Shown piece after piece: positions 1-7,446 of a stretch of DNA of 64,000 nucleotides. Origin of the DNA: Thermanaeromonas sp. C210 (lineage in GTDB: Bacteria > Bacillota > DSM-521 > Neomoorellales > Neomoorellaceae). The notes under the pieces are model-generated. The model searched no databases. It was not told the origin of the DNA and saw only the letters and a list, made by a program, of their open reading frames with translations. Both the position numbers and the translations under genes were made by a program. The first letter of the stretch is position 1; every line of letters starts with the position of its first letter. Location: contig NZ_BLWF01000004.1 of assembly GCF_013167955.1 (NCBI RefSeq), positions 416,587-480,586 on the forward strand, given 5' to 3'.

Positions 1-133
1 CCCTTAATTTGGCGGCCAGTATCTCGCCGAAGGACGCCGCCAACTGCGCTGCGCCGGACCTGGCAGGGCCTTCCTCGCCGGGAACGAGCTTTCCCGCCAT
101 GGGCATGAGCATGGAGACTTGACTGGATAACAC
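1..133 (-). CDS. fliE: Flagellar hook-basal body protein FliE, N-terminal part (cut by window edge)
   Basis: The first 44 codons of a minus-strand gene run off the left edge. They begin with GTG at 133, behind an AGGAGAGGGG ribosome binding site. The peptide ends in SFGEILAAKLR, which resembles the SFGE-type motif early in FliE. FliE forms the junction between the MS ring and the proximal rod and usually follows flgC, as it does here (39-bp gap). The assignment rests on position plus this short motif; the diagnostic C-terminus lies outside the window. Confidence 0.65.
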   Translation of the reverse strand, partial: MLSSQVSMLMPMAGKLVPGEEGPARSGAAQLAASFGEILAAKLR

Positions 134-172
134 GGGTGCATCCCCTCTCCTCGGTAAAGCCTTCTATCCCAA

Positions 173-601
173 TTATACGCGGCCGATCTCCAAGGCCTTC
201 AGGGAAATACTTTTGGCGGCGTTGAGAACCGTGGCATTAGCTTCATAGGCCCGCGCAGCGGTAATCAGATCTACCATCTCGTTTACCACGTTGATGTTGG
301 GGAAGGCCACATAGCCCCGGGCGTCCGCATCCGGATGGGAAGGGTCGTATACCAGCCTTGGGGGCGTGCTGTCTTCCACAATGGCCGCCACCCTTACGCC
401 GCCACCCGGCCATTGGGTCCTTTGCGGGGCCATAGCCGCCTGCAGGCGCTCGGCAAAAACGGCAACCCGCCGGCGGTAGGGACCCCCCCCGGCCGTGCGG
501 GTGGTGTTGATGTTGGCCAGGTTACCGGCTATCAAATCAATGCGCAAACGCTCTGCCGTCAGTCCCGAAGAGCTAATGGCCAGGGCGGGAAGAAGTTCCA
601 C
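173..601 (-). CDS. flgC: Flagellar basal-body rod protein FlgC
   Basis: This 142-residue protein has the usual FlgC length. FlgC is a proximal rod subunit exported by the flagellar type III system. The N-terminus (residues 8-35) carries the rod-family motif with NLANINT, and the C-terminus (about 105-140) carries the NVVNEMVDLITAARAYEAN motif typical of rod and hook proteins. The GTG start has a GGGAGG site about 9 nt upstream. It lies 2 bp downstream of flgB and upstream of fliE, the classic flgB-flgC-fliE order, so it is probably co-transcribed under the riboswitch upstream of flgB. Confidence 0.95.
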   Translation of the reverse strand: MELLPALAISSSGLTAERLRIDLIAGNLANINTTRTAGGGPYRRRVAVFAERLQAAMAPQRTQWPGGGVRVAAIVEDSTPPRLVYDPSHPDADARGYVAFPNINVVNEMVDLITAARAYEANATVLNAAKSISLKALEIGRV

Positions 602-603
602 CC

Positions 604-1002
604 CTATCGCCTCCCTTCGCTAATAACATGCCGCAGCATCCCCAGGCGGCCGTTTAGCTGGTGTACCAGGAGGTTGTAGTTGAGGGTGTTCATGACCAGC
701 TCCACCATTTCCCGATCCACGTCCACATTGTTGCCGTCTTCCCTCATGGAAGTGGTCCGCTCCTGTTCGACCCGCGGCTCCAGGGAAAGAGCGTCCTGCG
801 GAAGGTGCCGGGGATGGGTGCGGTAGAGGGGCAACCCACCTCCGCCGTTTAAAGCACGCCGTAGTTCGTCCTCAAAGGTCACGTAATAACGCTTGAACCC
901 CGGCGTGTTGACATTGGCGATGTTGTGGGCAATAGTTCGCTGCCGCAGGGCGGCAGCGTCCAGGGCTTTGCCCAGTACCTGCAGGGTAGGCGTCATGAAC
1001 AC
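604..1002 (-). CDS. flgB: Flagellar basal-body rod protein FlgB
   Basis: A 132-residue proximal rod protein. Residues 18-38 contain LRQRTIAHNIANVNTPGFKR, the N-terminal signature of rod proteins, and the C-terminal region (NNVDVDREMVELVMNTLNYN) is the usual amphipathic helix. The GTG at 1002 is preceded by AGGGGA at good spacing; an ATG two codons later is possible. It is the first gene of flgB-flgC-fliE. Its roughly 390-bp leader contains a c-di-GMP-I riboswitch and a terminator, so its expression should respond to c-di-GMP. No clear sigma-D site was seen in the leader. Confidence 0.95.
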   Translation of the reverse strand: MFMTPTLQVLGKALDAAALRQRTIAHNIANVNTPGFKRYYVTFEDELRRALNGGGGLPLYRTHPRHLPQDALSLEPRVEQERTTSMREDGNNVDVDREMVELVMNTLNYNLLVHQLNGRLGMLRHVISEGRR

Positions 1003-1136
1003 CTAAAATCCCCTCTTTTTCTTTTTTTTTCGTCTTTCTCCGCCTAATTTAGTTTAATAAGAAATTGGTAAAATGTGTATCCGACCACCGTCCTAATTTT
1101 CTCTGGGACTACGGTCCCCAAGAAGGGCGCCTTAGT

Positions 1137-1170
1137 AAAAAGGCCTGCTCCTCCCAAGGGCAGGCCTTTT
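1137..1170 (-). terminator. Rho-independent terminator in the flgB leader (riboswitch expression platform)
   Basis: An 11-bp perfect stem (AAAAGGCCTGC, 1138-1148, with GCAGGCCTTTT, 1160-1170) and an 11-nt loop, ending in a T-run on the minus strand. It starts 9 nt after the aptamer's 3' end and lies between the aptamer and flgB, so it is the natural control point for transcription into the operon. Confidence 0.85.
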
Positions 1171-1178
1171 CTCCCACT

Positions 1179-1296
1179 CCAGGAACGGCAGCCTGGCGAT
1201 CTTAGCCCCTTGCTTCTTTAAGGAGCCGGGGCCGTAGACCCATGGCTTTGCGCGCTTCCCCTTTCGGAGAGCTTGCCCTTGACATAAACTTCCTGG
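1179..1296 (-). ncRNA. Cyclic-di-GMP-I (GEMM-I) riboswitch upstream of flgB
   Basis: On the minus strand the conserved GEMM-I landmarks occur in order: GGGCAAGC, a stem closed by a GAAA tetraloop, GCGCAAAGCCATGGGTCTA, a second stem, then GCCAGGCTGCCG. An outer P1 stem pairs CCAGGAA (1290-1296) with TTCCTGG (1179-1185). GEMM-I RNAs bind cyclic di-GMP. The position, just before a terminator and the flgBC-fliE operon, matches the arrangement known in Clostridioides difficile, where c-di-GMP turns flagellar genes off. The off direction here is inference; the motif itself is visible. Confidence 0.88.
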
Positions 1297-1389
1297 AGTA
1301 AAAAACTCTTACTGTTTGACTGGATAGATTCAACATCTATTGGCAAAATCCTGCACCGTTCGCCAAATTTTAGGTAAAAAATTTTGGCC

Positions 1390-2454
1390 TCAACCGTATA
1401 TGAGGGCCTCTTTATCCACGTACAGCTCGCACTCAGCAGCCTCGTTTCTTAGGCCCTCTACTTGTCCCAGGGTCTGGATGCGGTACATGGCCGAACGATA
1501 CCAATTGATGCGCGGGGGGAACTTTAGGAAGGGAAAGGTCTTCTTAAGGCTGGGAAGAAGGTAATCCCAGTTCACGTAGTGGTTGAAATCCTCGATAATG
1601 TCGGTGATGGTGACTTTAAATTTGCCCACCAGAAGCTGCTGGAGTTCATTCCATTTCCTGAGGGAAGACTCCGCATGGGTAAGGCCGAAATAGCCGGCAC
1701 ACCCTTCTCCCCTCAAGCTGAGAAGCCCCCGACCTAAACAGACCTCGAGTGCCTCCAGGGTTTCCGGGGGATCGGTAGTAAAGGTATGGAAGGAGCCTAC
1801 GTACTCCTCGGGCAGCTTTTGGCGAAAGTCGTACCTCCGGGCCTTTACCGGGAGCCGGTTTTCCTCCGCCACCTCGTTAATGAAGTCGATAAGCCGGTCG
1901 TCGATTTCCAGGACGACCACTTCCTCGGGCATCCCCGAGAGCCCGGCGGCCAAGCTTACGAGATCGTCATCGCCCAACACCAGCAGCCGTTTCCCCGCCA
2001 GGTCCCCCCGGTCCGCCATAAGGGCTATTCTGCTCACCGTGGTTTCCGCCGTCACAAAGCCCTGATCGTATTCTTTGATGGGCTCCGGACGCCGCCCCGC
2101 AATTTCTACGAAGCGCCGGTATAATCCCTCCAGGTCCTGCCACGACACCCCCCGGCCCAGGCAGCCAGGGCAGACAAAATCTTTCTCCGGTTCTATTCCC
2201 TCCCTGACCGCCATATCCTTTCCTGCGGCAGTAAAGGTAAGGGAGCCATCACCCTCCATTTTTACCCAGCCCCGCCGGTGGAACAGATCAACGGACGCGG
2301 CCACCACGTTAAAGGGCAGGCGCGACCTCTGCACTACCTCCCAAAAGTGGGACGTCACCAGAAGGCTGGAAATAATCCCCTCGATATCCCTCTCGGACAC
2401 CGGTATCCCCGTCTCTTCTTCAACTTCGCGAGCAATCTCTTCCTTCAGATCCAT
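1390..2454 (-). CDS. bpsA: Branched-chain polyamine synthase BpsA (N4-bis(aminopropyl)spermidine synthase, former DUF43)
   Basis: A 354-residue protein of the BpsA family, which adds aminopropyl groups from decarboxylated SAM to the internal nitrogen of spermidine to make branched polyamines found in thermophiles. Visible signs are an N-terminal winged-helix-like region (about 1-85), a CPGC zinc-type pair near residue 95, the DQGFVTAETTVSRIALM segment before a Rossmann-type GKRLLVLGDDD motif (about 155-165), and a TDPPET catalytic loop. ATG 2454 has GAGAGGGGG immediately upstream and is preferred over an upstream in-frame TTG. It is separated from abrB by a terminator at 2481. Its presence between fliS/abrB and flgB is a local insertion in the flagellar gene order. 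Confidence 0.88.
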   Translation of the reverse strand: MDLKEEIAREVEEETGIPVSERDIEGIISSLLVTSHFWEVVQRSRLPFNVVAASVDLFHRRGWVKMEGDGSLTFTAAGKDMAVREGIEPEKDFVCPGCLGRGVSWQDLEGLYRRFVEIAGRRPEPIKEYDQGFVTAETTVSRIALMADRGDLAGKRLLVLGDDDLVSLAAGLSGMPEEVVVLEIDDRLIDFINEVAEENRLPVKARRYDFRQKLPEEYVGSFHTFTTDPPETLEALEVCLGRGLLSLRGEGCAGYFGLTHAESSLRKWNELQQLLVGKFKVTITDIIEDFNHYVNWDYLLPSLKKTFPFLKFPPRINWYRSAMYRIQTLGQVEGLRNEAAECELYVDKEALIYG

Positions 2455-2480
2455 AATCTTCCCCCTCTCTCCCAAACATC

Positions 2481-2517
2481 AAAAAAGGGAAGCCCGCGTA
2501 GTGCCTCCCCGTTTTTT
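2481..2517 (-). terminator. Terminator between abrB-like gene and bpsA
   Basis: An A6 run, GGGAAGCC, a short loop, then GGCTCCCC-like pairing and a T6 run. It is U-tailed on both strands and lies 27 bp before the bpsA start, so it should end transcription from the AbrB-like gene. Confidence 0.75.
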
Positions 2518-2565
2518 CAGTACACCAAAGTTTTAACATTTACAGGCCGCATCCGTCAAGCGCCT

Positions 2566-2793
2566 TCAGGAGAGATTACGGCCTTCCACCTTTATTTTGC
2601 CAACCCTTTTATTCTCCACCGCGCCTTCCCCCAGAAAGCTGTCCAGGACGAGCCTGCGCAGTACCACCTTGTCCCCCTGAACTTCAACGGCCACATGGTC
2701 CCCCGCCTCCCAGGCCAGTAGTTCCCTGATCTCCTTGGGTATCACTATCTGCCCGCGGCTGGACAGCTTGGTGATGGCAATGTGACTGGCCAC
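2566..2793 (-). CDS. AbrB/SpoVT-type DNA-binding protein
   Basis: About 75 residues. The SpoVT-AbrB swapped-hairpin domain is clear: ITKLSSRGQIVIPKEIRELL followed by GDHVAVEVQGDKVVLRR. Such proteins are either small transition-state regulators or antitoxins (MazE/VapB-like); no toxin gene is adjacent, which favours a regulator. GTG 2793 has GGGAGG 7-8 nt upstream and is preferred over the ATG at 2814. The short C-terminal tail is basic. The target is unknown; it sits between fliS and bpsA with its own terminator. Confidence 0.75.
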   Translation of the reverse strand: MASHIAITKLSSRGQIVIPKEIRELLAWEAGDHVAVEVQGDKVVLRRLVLDSFLGEGAVENKRVGKIKVEGRNLS

Positions 2794-2919
2794 TACTGAC
2801 GCCTCCCATCCCACGCGCAGCCCTAACTTCCTTTAATCCCCGGCCGTATTGCTTCCCGTCAAGGGGTGTCCTAACCCCCTCTTAGAGCAGCTCCCTCGGC
2901 ACCCCGCTTCCCTGGCCGG

Positions 2920-3339
2920 CTAGCCCTGCAGGTTCAGGTTGCCGGCCTGGGTATCGGAACTGCGACTCTGGCCTTTCTTAACTGCCTCTTCCCAGGCATC
3001 CCGCAACCCCTGGAGCAGTTCGATAACCTCTTCTACCATATCGGCCTTTTTGTTTATGTTGGCCTGGACCAGGTACCAGTGCATGAACTCGTAAAGCCGG
3101 TAGAGCTGGCGGGCCACCTCCCCGGCTTCAAAGTTCAAACCGGCCATGAGCTCCGCCAGTATCTCCTGGGCACGGATTAAGTTCTCGTTTGCTCTTCCGT
3201 AATCCCTGTCTTTTAAGGCTGTCAGGCCCTGGCGGCAAAACCTGAGCCCTCCATCGTACATCATAAGGACCAGCTTTTCCCGGGAGAGGGTAAACACCTG
3301 GTTTGTTCGATAGGCCTGATAAGGGTTGTTGAGGGCCAT
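2920..3339 (-). CDS. fliS: Flagellar export chaperone FliS
   Basis: A 139-residue FliS. It binds the C-terminal disordered part of flagellin in the cytoplasm and prevents early polymerisation. The N-terminus NNPYQAYRTNQVFTLSREKL followed by VLMMYDGGLRFCRQ is the family signature; the rest is a four-helix bundle ending in a short polar tail. ATG 3339 is chosen because homologues start at this motif; the extra upstream in-frame codons have no ribosome site. No flagellin gene lies in the window. FliS in this group is also known to interact with FliW. Confidence 0.93.
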   Translation of the reverse strand: MALNNPYQAYRTNQVFTLSREKLVLMMYDGGLRFCRQGLTALKDRDYGRANENLIRAQEILAELMAGLNFEAGEVARQLYRLYEFMHWYLVQANINKKADMVEEVIELLQGLRDAWEEAVKKGQSRSSDTQAGNLNLQG

Positions 3340-3469
3340 CTCCTTCACTCCCCACCGAATACCTGATGAGAGGCCTGCGCCATGACCGTCCGGCCGCCCA
3401 GCGCCGGCCCTTCCCCTCCCCAGACCGGCCAACCTCTGTCGCCCGTCTCCGGCACGCCGGCGGGCTCTT

Positions 3470-3832
3470 TTATATGAGGGCGTCTATAATGAGCCCCACC
3501 ACTTGCTGCATGCGGGAGGCCGCCTCCAGTATGTTCTGGGGAGGTATCCTCCGGATGACTTTCCCTTCCCCGTCGATGATATAGACGTACAATTCGCCGT
3601 CCTCTTCGTTGAGTTCAAAGCGCAACTTGATATTAAAGGCGTCAACCGTCTTGTTGACCTGGTCCACCGCCTGGGCTACCCTTTCATAAGGGTAACTTCC
3701 CAGGTTCCCCCGCTCTTCGTGTTCTTTGCGTTCGGTGCTTACCCTTATCCCCTTGGCCGTCTGTACTTGCCGGTTTGAGGTTTGTCCCTGAACCTGGCCG
3801 ATGATTACCGGGTCCACACCCTCGATGCGCAC
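3470..3832 (-). CDS. flaG: FlaG family flagellar protein
   Basis: About 120 residues. The N-terminal half is charged and variable; the C-terminal half carries the FlaG pattern, LRFELNEEDGELYVYIIDGE then VIRRIPPQNILE and a hydrophobic end GLIIDALI. FlaG proteins influence filament length, and the gene normally lies next to fliD and fliS as it does here. GTG 3832 follows GGGGGGAGG by 7-8 nt and is preferred over the upstream GTG at 3853. Confidence 0.85.
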   Translation of the reverse strand: MRIEGVDPVIIGQVQGQTSNRQVQTAKGIRVSTERKEHEERGNLGSYPYERVAQAVDQVNKTVDAFNIKLRFELNEEDGELYVYIIDGEGKVIRRIPPQNILEAASRMQQVVGLIIDALI

Positions 3833-3890
3833 GGCAACACCTCCCCCCTGCACCGCTTCTTGTTTATTGCACTTTTATTGCCCTCGAGCC

Positions 3891-4319
3891 TCAACGGGCC
3901 TTATCCAGGAACGCCCCCTGCACGGGGCAGTCTGGAGCACCGTAAGCGGTAAATAATTGCCTTGCCTGCTGCACCTCCGCCAGTTTGTCCATGATTTGAT
4001 CCCTGAGGCGCCCGGCCACCTCTAAAGAAGCCCTCTCCGTCTCCCCCACCTGCTCCACCAGGGCCCTAATTTCCCCCTCCAGGGCTTCCAGTTCCCCGGA
4101 ATAATCCCCGTCACCGGGTGCCTGGCCCTCGCGCAAATATTCCCACCTTTTCTCCAGCTCTTCCAGTTCTCCTATAACTTCGTCTTTGCGGTCCAGGACG
4201 GCTCCCAGCTCCTCAAGGCTGCCGAGGGTCAACAGGCGGTGTTGTTCGGCCACGAGGGCATAGTACCGCTGCCATAAGATTTTTCTTTGTTCCCCCAGCC
4301 TGCGCAGCTCGCTCTTCAC
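3891..4319 (-). CDS. FliT/FlgN-like flagellar chaperone
   Basis: A 142-residue, almost wholly helical, highly charged protein with leucine-rich heptads (about 5-115) and a short C-terminal tail with LFTAYG and DKAR. Size, coiled-coil character and position between fliD and flaG-fliS point to the FliT type of export chaperone, which serves the cap protein FliD. GTG 4319 has GGAGAG 7 nt upstream. The open frame extends further upstream, but that part lies in the MITE copy at 4374-4638 and is not coding. Confidence 0.7.
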   Translation of the reverse strand: MKSELRRLGEQRKILWQRYYALVAEQHRLLTLGSLEELGAVLDRKDEVIGELEELEKRWEYLREGQAPGDGDYSGELEALEGEIRALVEQVGETERASLEVAGRLRDQIMDKLAEVQQARQLFTAYGAPDCPVQGAFLDKAR

Positions 4320-4373
4320 GGGCTTTCTCTCCTGCCGGTGTATATGATTAAACTCTTCACCCGGGTGCAGGCC

Positions 4374-4638
4374 TGACGTTTCCCCACTTTCGAGCATAGG
4401 TCTGCTTGGCTTTCGCTCGCTCCGAAAACCCTCGCGGGCCAAACTACCACTCAGTCTCAAGCTCCGGCGGACTTCCCGGCAAATTCGACATCCTGTATCA
4501 GTTGCCAGCCTCGGCCGTCCATGGCCTCGGGTCCGCCTCCGCTTTTCGTCTTCGTGAAGTTTGGCAACCGCTCGGGTTTAGTCGCTCGCTTTCAAGCCAA
4601 GGCAGGCCTCTCCTGCAAAAAAGTGGGGATACGCCAAC
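4374..4638. repeat. MITE-like element, copy 1 (265 bp) with 9-bp target duplication
   Basis: It is bounded by imperfect 17-bp terminal inverted repeats: left TGACGTTTCCCCACTTT and, reversed, right TGGCGTATCCCCACTTT. The 9-bp GTGCAGGCC directly flanks both ends (4365-4373 and 4639-4647), as expected of a target duplication. The interior is itself a long imperfect palindrome (GGTCTGCTTGGCTT near the left, its complement near the right). It has no plausible ORF. It fills the gap between fliD and the fliT-like gene. Two related copies lie at 50579 and 60054. Confidence 0.8.
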
Positions 4639-4656
4639 GTGCAGGCCCGTTGCGGC

Positions 4657-6273
4657 CTACTGCCCTCCGGACATAAAGTTCTGGGCCAGCCACATGCTCT
4701 GCATATTCATGCGGTTTATGGCCGTCTCCAGGGCGGTAAACTGCCTCCAGTAACGGTCTTCCAGGCGGGCCAGCCTTTCTTCGTAATCTTCCAGGCGACG
4801 GTCGTATTCCCGGAGGAGCCGGCCGATGTAGCTGTTATCCACCAGGGCCCCCGCCGTGCCGGCCTGGGAGGTTATGCGCTCGATGCCCTTATTTATGGCT
4901 TCATACAGTTGCTGGGCGATACCCTGCCGGGCAGCCGGCAGCTCGTTGCCGTTCTCATCCCGGGTCCTGGTAAAGAGGGCCATCACCGCCTCGGGATTGG
5001 ACTCCAGGGCCTCCCGCAGGCGGCCTTCATCCAGGTAAAGCTTGCCGTTTTCCGTGTAGGGTCCGGTAGTTATGCCTATGACGCTCAACCTGTCGGCCGC
5101 CACGTCCTGCTTCTGGCCACCTACCGTTACCGTAACTTCTTCGTTTAAACCTTCCACCACCCCGCCCAGGACCCTCCGCATGGAATCCAGCACACTCCTG
5201 AGGAGGGGGTCGTTTTTCAAGATCCCGCTCCTGGCCTTGGCCTGCCACTGATCGATCTGCTTTTCCGTCAGCTTGCCTTCCTCTATTTCGGTTTCCGTAA
5301 GGGGCCGGTAGTCGGGATAACGAGCCTCGTTGAGCTTGGCGTTGATTAGGGCGATGACCTCGTTGTATTTGTCCACGAAGTCCTTGATGGCCTTCACCGC
5401 GGCATCCACATCGTAGTCCACGGTGACCGTAGTAGCCGTTCCGTTGAGGCCCCCCGCGGTGATACCGGTGAAGTTGAAGGTAACCCCGTTTACCGTGTAG
5501 GAATTGGTATGGCTGGTAAGTTCCAATCCGTTTATGCTAAACTTGGCGTCGGTCCCGCCTTGCTCATTGGCTTCATTGAGGAATAAGACCTCCGTCAAAA
5601 AAGCGCCGTCGAGCTGTATTTCAGCATCGCCATCCGGGTCGCCAGCCGGATTCCGGTCGCCGGTGTAAGTGGTGGCAATAGCCACCTTGTCGGCCACGGG
5701 ATCGTAGAACATGGTCACTCCGGCTTCCTTGGTGGCGTTGACTTTGGCGATAATAGTGTTCAGGCTGTCCGTTGCGGCATCGACGGTAAATTCCTGACCG
5801 TTGATGGTAAAGGAAAAACTCGTATTGTTCTCATTGAGCCCCAGGGCGTTTCCGCCCTTCAATTTATCTAATTGGGATAGGAGGCTGGCCGAGGGATCAA
5901 TCTTATCGCCCTCCGGCTTTGAAATACTCTCGGTACTCACGTTGGTGGCCGCCGTGGCCAGGCTTTCCACCTTAACCTGGTATACGGTAGGCACCGCACT
6001 GCCGGCGGCCGCGGCGGTGACGATACTAGAATCGGAAGACGCCGCCGTCTTGGCCGTAAAGGTGGCCTGGAGGCGCAGGTTGAAGACTACGTTCCGCAGG
6101 GCCAGGAGGCTTGAATTTAGGGAACGATAATCCTCCTGCCGCCACTGCCAGATCTCCTTGTCCTGCTTTATTCTATCCAGGCGCAGGCGCTGGGCCTTCA
6201 TGAGGTCCGATATGATCTGGTCTATATCCAGGCCCGAAGCAAGGCCTCCCACGCGGTTAACCGTACCAGCCAT
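4657..6273 (-). CDS. fliD: Flagellar filament cap / hook-associated protein 2, FliD
   Basis: A 538-residue FliD. It forms the cap under which flagellin polymerises. The N-terminus (NRVGGLASGLDIDQIISDLM) is the FliD_N signature; the middle (about 60-400) is a beta-rich D2/D3 region with VDYDVDAAVKAIKDFVDKYN before the C-terminal domain, and the end (about 480-538) is a coiled coil. ATG 6273 matches homologues; upstream codons lack a good ribosome site. It has its own sigma-D promoter at 6332-6358, so it is a late flagellar gene, probably with fliT, flaG and fliS downstream. Confidence 0.95.
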   Translation of the reverse strand: MAGTVNRVGGLASGLDIDQIISDLMKAQRLRLDRIKQDKEIWQWRQEDYRSLNSSLLALRNVVFNLRLQATFTAKTAASSDSSIVTAAAAGSAVPTVYQVKVESLATAATNVSTESISKPEGDKIDPSASLLSQLDKLKGGNALGLNENNTSFSFTINGQEFTVDAATDSLNTIIAKVNATKEAGVTMFYDPVADKVAIATTYTGDRNPAGDPDGDAEIQLDGAFLTEVLFLNEANEQGGTDAKFSINGLELTSHTNSYTVNGVTFNFTGITAGGLNGTATTVTVDYDVDAAVKAIKDFVDKYNEVIALINAKLNEARYPDYRPLTETEIEEGKLTEKQIDQWQAKARSGILKNDPLLRSVLDSMRRVLGGVVEGLNEEVTVTVGGQKQDVAADRLSVIGITTGPYTENGKLYLDEGRLREALESNPEAVMALFTRTRDENGNELPAARQGIAQQLYEAINKGIERITSQAGTAGALVDNSYIGRLLREYDRRLEDYEERLARLEDRYWRQFTALETAINRMNMQSMWLAQNFMSGGQ

Positions 6274-6331
6274 CTTCAGCCACCCCATCGGCAATAAGTA
6301 AAGACTTTAAGAAAAACCCCTTCGTCCTCAT

Positions 6332-6358
6332 ATATCGGCTGCCGGGGGCCGCTACTTA
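6332..6358 (-). promoter_or_regulatory. Sigma-D (SigD/FliA) promoter of fliD
   Basis: The minus strand reads TAAG, 15 nt, GCCGATAT, an almost perfect match to the SigD consensus TAAA-N15-GCCGATAT. It lies about 60 bp upstream of the fliD start. FlgM in this window is the expected anti-sigma factor. Confidence 0.88.
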
Positions 6359-6451
6359 ACAACCGGAAATCCTCCTTGGGGACAGATTTTGGTTGCCAAA
6401 AGTGCCCCCCGCCCCCCTGCCGTAGGCCTCCCCATGGCAGGGGCGGCTTTT

Positions 6452-6715
6452 TCAAGCCTTCCCATCTCCGCCGCGACCTGGCCCCCGGGCCGATCCGGCC
6501 GCCAGGAACTTTAGGCCCTCCAGGCTCGCTCCGGAGGCCAGGGCCGCGCGGTTTTCCTCCTCGAGGGCGCGGTAGATTTCCTCCCGGAATACGGGAACCT
6601 GGAGCGGAGCTTCCACCCCTAGGCGCACGTATTCACCGCTGACTTCCACCACCACTACCCGTATGCCGTGCCCTATGACCAGCCCCTGTCCCTTCTTCCG
6701 GGTGAGTACCAGCAC
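6452..6715 (-). CDS. csrA: Translational regulator CsrA
   Basis: An 87-residue CsrA. The N-terminal core (LVLTRKKGQGLVIG, VVEVSGEYVRLGVEAP, VFREEIYRAL) is fully conserved, including the first-strand RNA-contacting region. Residues beyond about 60 form a glycine/alanine-rich tail longer than in most CsrA proteins. It binds GGA motifs in leaders; in Gram-positives it represses flagellin translation and is held by FliW. Its GTG start overlaps the stop of fliW by one base (TAGTG), so the two are translationally coupled. Confidence 0.93.
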   Translation of the reverse strand: MLVLTRKKGQGLVIGHGIRVVVVEVSGEYVRLGVEAPLQVPVFREEIYRALEEENRAALASGASLEGLKFLAAGSARGPGRGGDGKA

Positions 6716-7176
6716 TAGCAGCCCTCCCCCTTGTCAGCCGGGCTCTCACCTTCCGGGCATGAAGTTTCCAGCCCTAAGGGGAGGGGATGCCGCAGGCCGT
6801 AGCGGGAGTCGGCCAGCACCACCTGGCGGGCCACTCCGGTGGCCACGTTGACCACCACGGGGGCCAGCAGGTTCACCGTGGCCGCCTTCGGACCCCGGGA
6901 CGCATTTACAATGCAAAAGACGGCGACCTCTTCTGCCGACGACACTCCCAGGGCGTCCGTCTCGTCCCGGGGCAGGTCGAATTCGTAATGGGGGAAAAAG
7001 AAAAAGGGGTTTACCAAGATAAACCCCACCTTGTCGTCCTGGAGGGACCGCAGCAAATAAAAGGGGGCATCCGCTGCCAGGGCCACGAGCTCAAACCTAG
7101 TAAGCTCCGGCGGGAGGCCCGGGAGTGACGAAGGAAAGGAAAGAATTCTACCGTGTATCTCAGTCAAAGTGAACAC
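6715..7176 (-). CDS. fliW: Flagellar assembly factor FliW
   Basis: About 153 residues from the GTG at 7176. The family pattern is visible: an N-terminal ILSFPSSLPGLPPELTRFELV, a central FILVNPFFFFPHYEFDLPRDE, and ATVNLLAPVVVNVATGVARQVVLADSRYGLRHPL near the C-terminus. FliW binds CsrA and flagellin in a partner-switch that couples flagellin level to translation. The longer frame up to 7254 lacks support. The genes usually found just upstream, flgL and flgK, are about 28 kb away, beyond a catabolic block. Confidence 0.9.
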   Translation of the reverse strand: MFTLTEIHGRILSFPSSLPGLPPELTRFELVALAADAPFYLLRSLQDDKVGFILVNPFFFFPHYEFDLPRDETDALGVSSAEEVAVFCIVNASRGPKAATVNLLAPVVVNVATGVARQVVLADSRYGLRHPLPLGLETSCPEGESPADKGEGC

Positions 7177-7288
7177 CGACCTTTTCCAACCTTCGTTTTT
7201 CTTTATCTTAAATATATCATAGGCTAGCCCAAGACGCACACTTTTCTCGCCCACCAGCAGGAACTATTTCTTTTTAAGAGTGACCGAG

Positions 7289-7320
7289 AAAAAAGAAACC
7301 CAGCCTGAATATGGACTGGG
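7289..7320 (-). terminator. Rho-independent terminator after the soluble chemotaxis transducer
   Basis: Minus strand: CCCAGTCC, 7-nt loop, GGCTGGG, then TTTCTTTTTT. It lies downstream of the stop at 7447 and upstream of fliW, isolating the catabolic block from the flagellar operon. Confidence 0.75.
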
Positions 7321-7446
7321 ACGCCAAATGTCGGAAGCTGGGCATGGGAAACCTGCGACCTGAAATGGGAGATTAGGCAAACATCGGGTAGGAAGGAGCA
7401 GCTAACCACCGTCCCCCACACTTTTCAACAGTATTCGTCAGAACCG

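Noticed and set aside
4320-4460. N-terminal extension of the fliT-like protein
   Set aside because: The extra codons lie mostly in the MITE and its flank and have no ribosome binding site; GTG 4319 has a good one.
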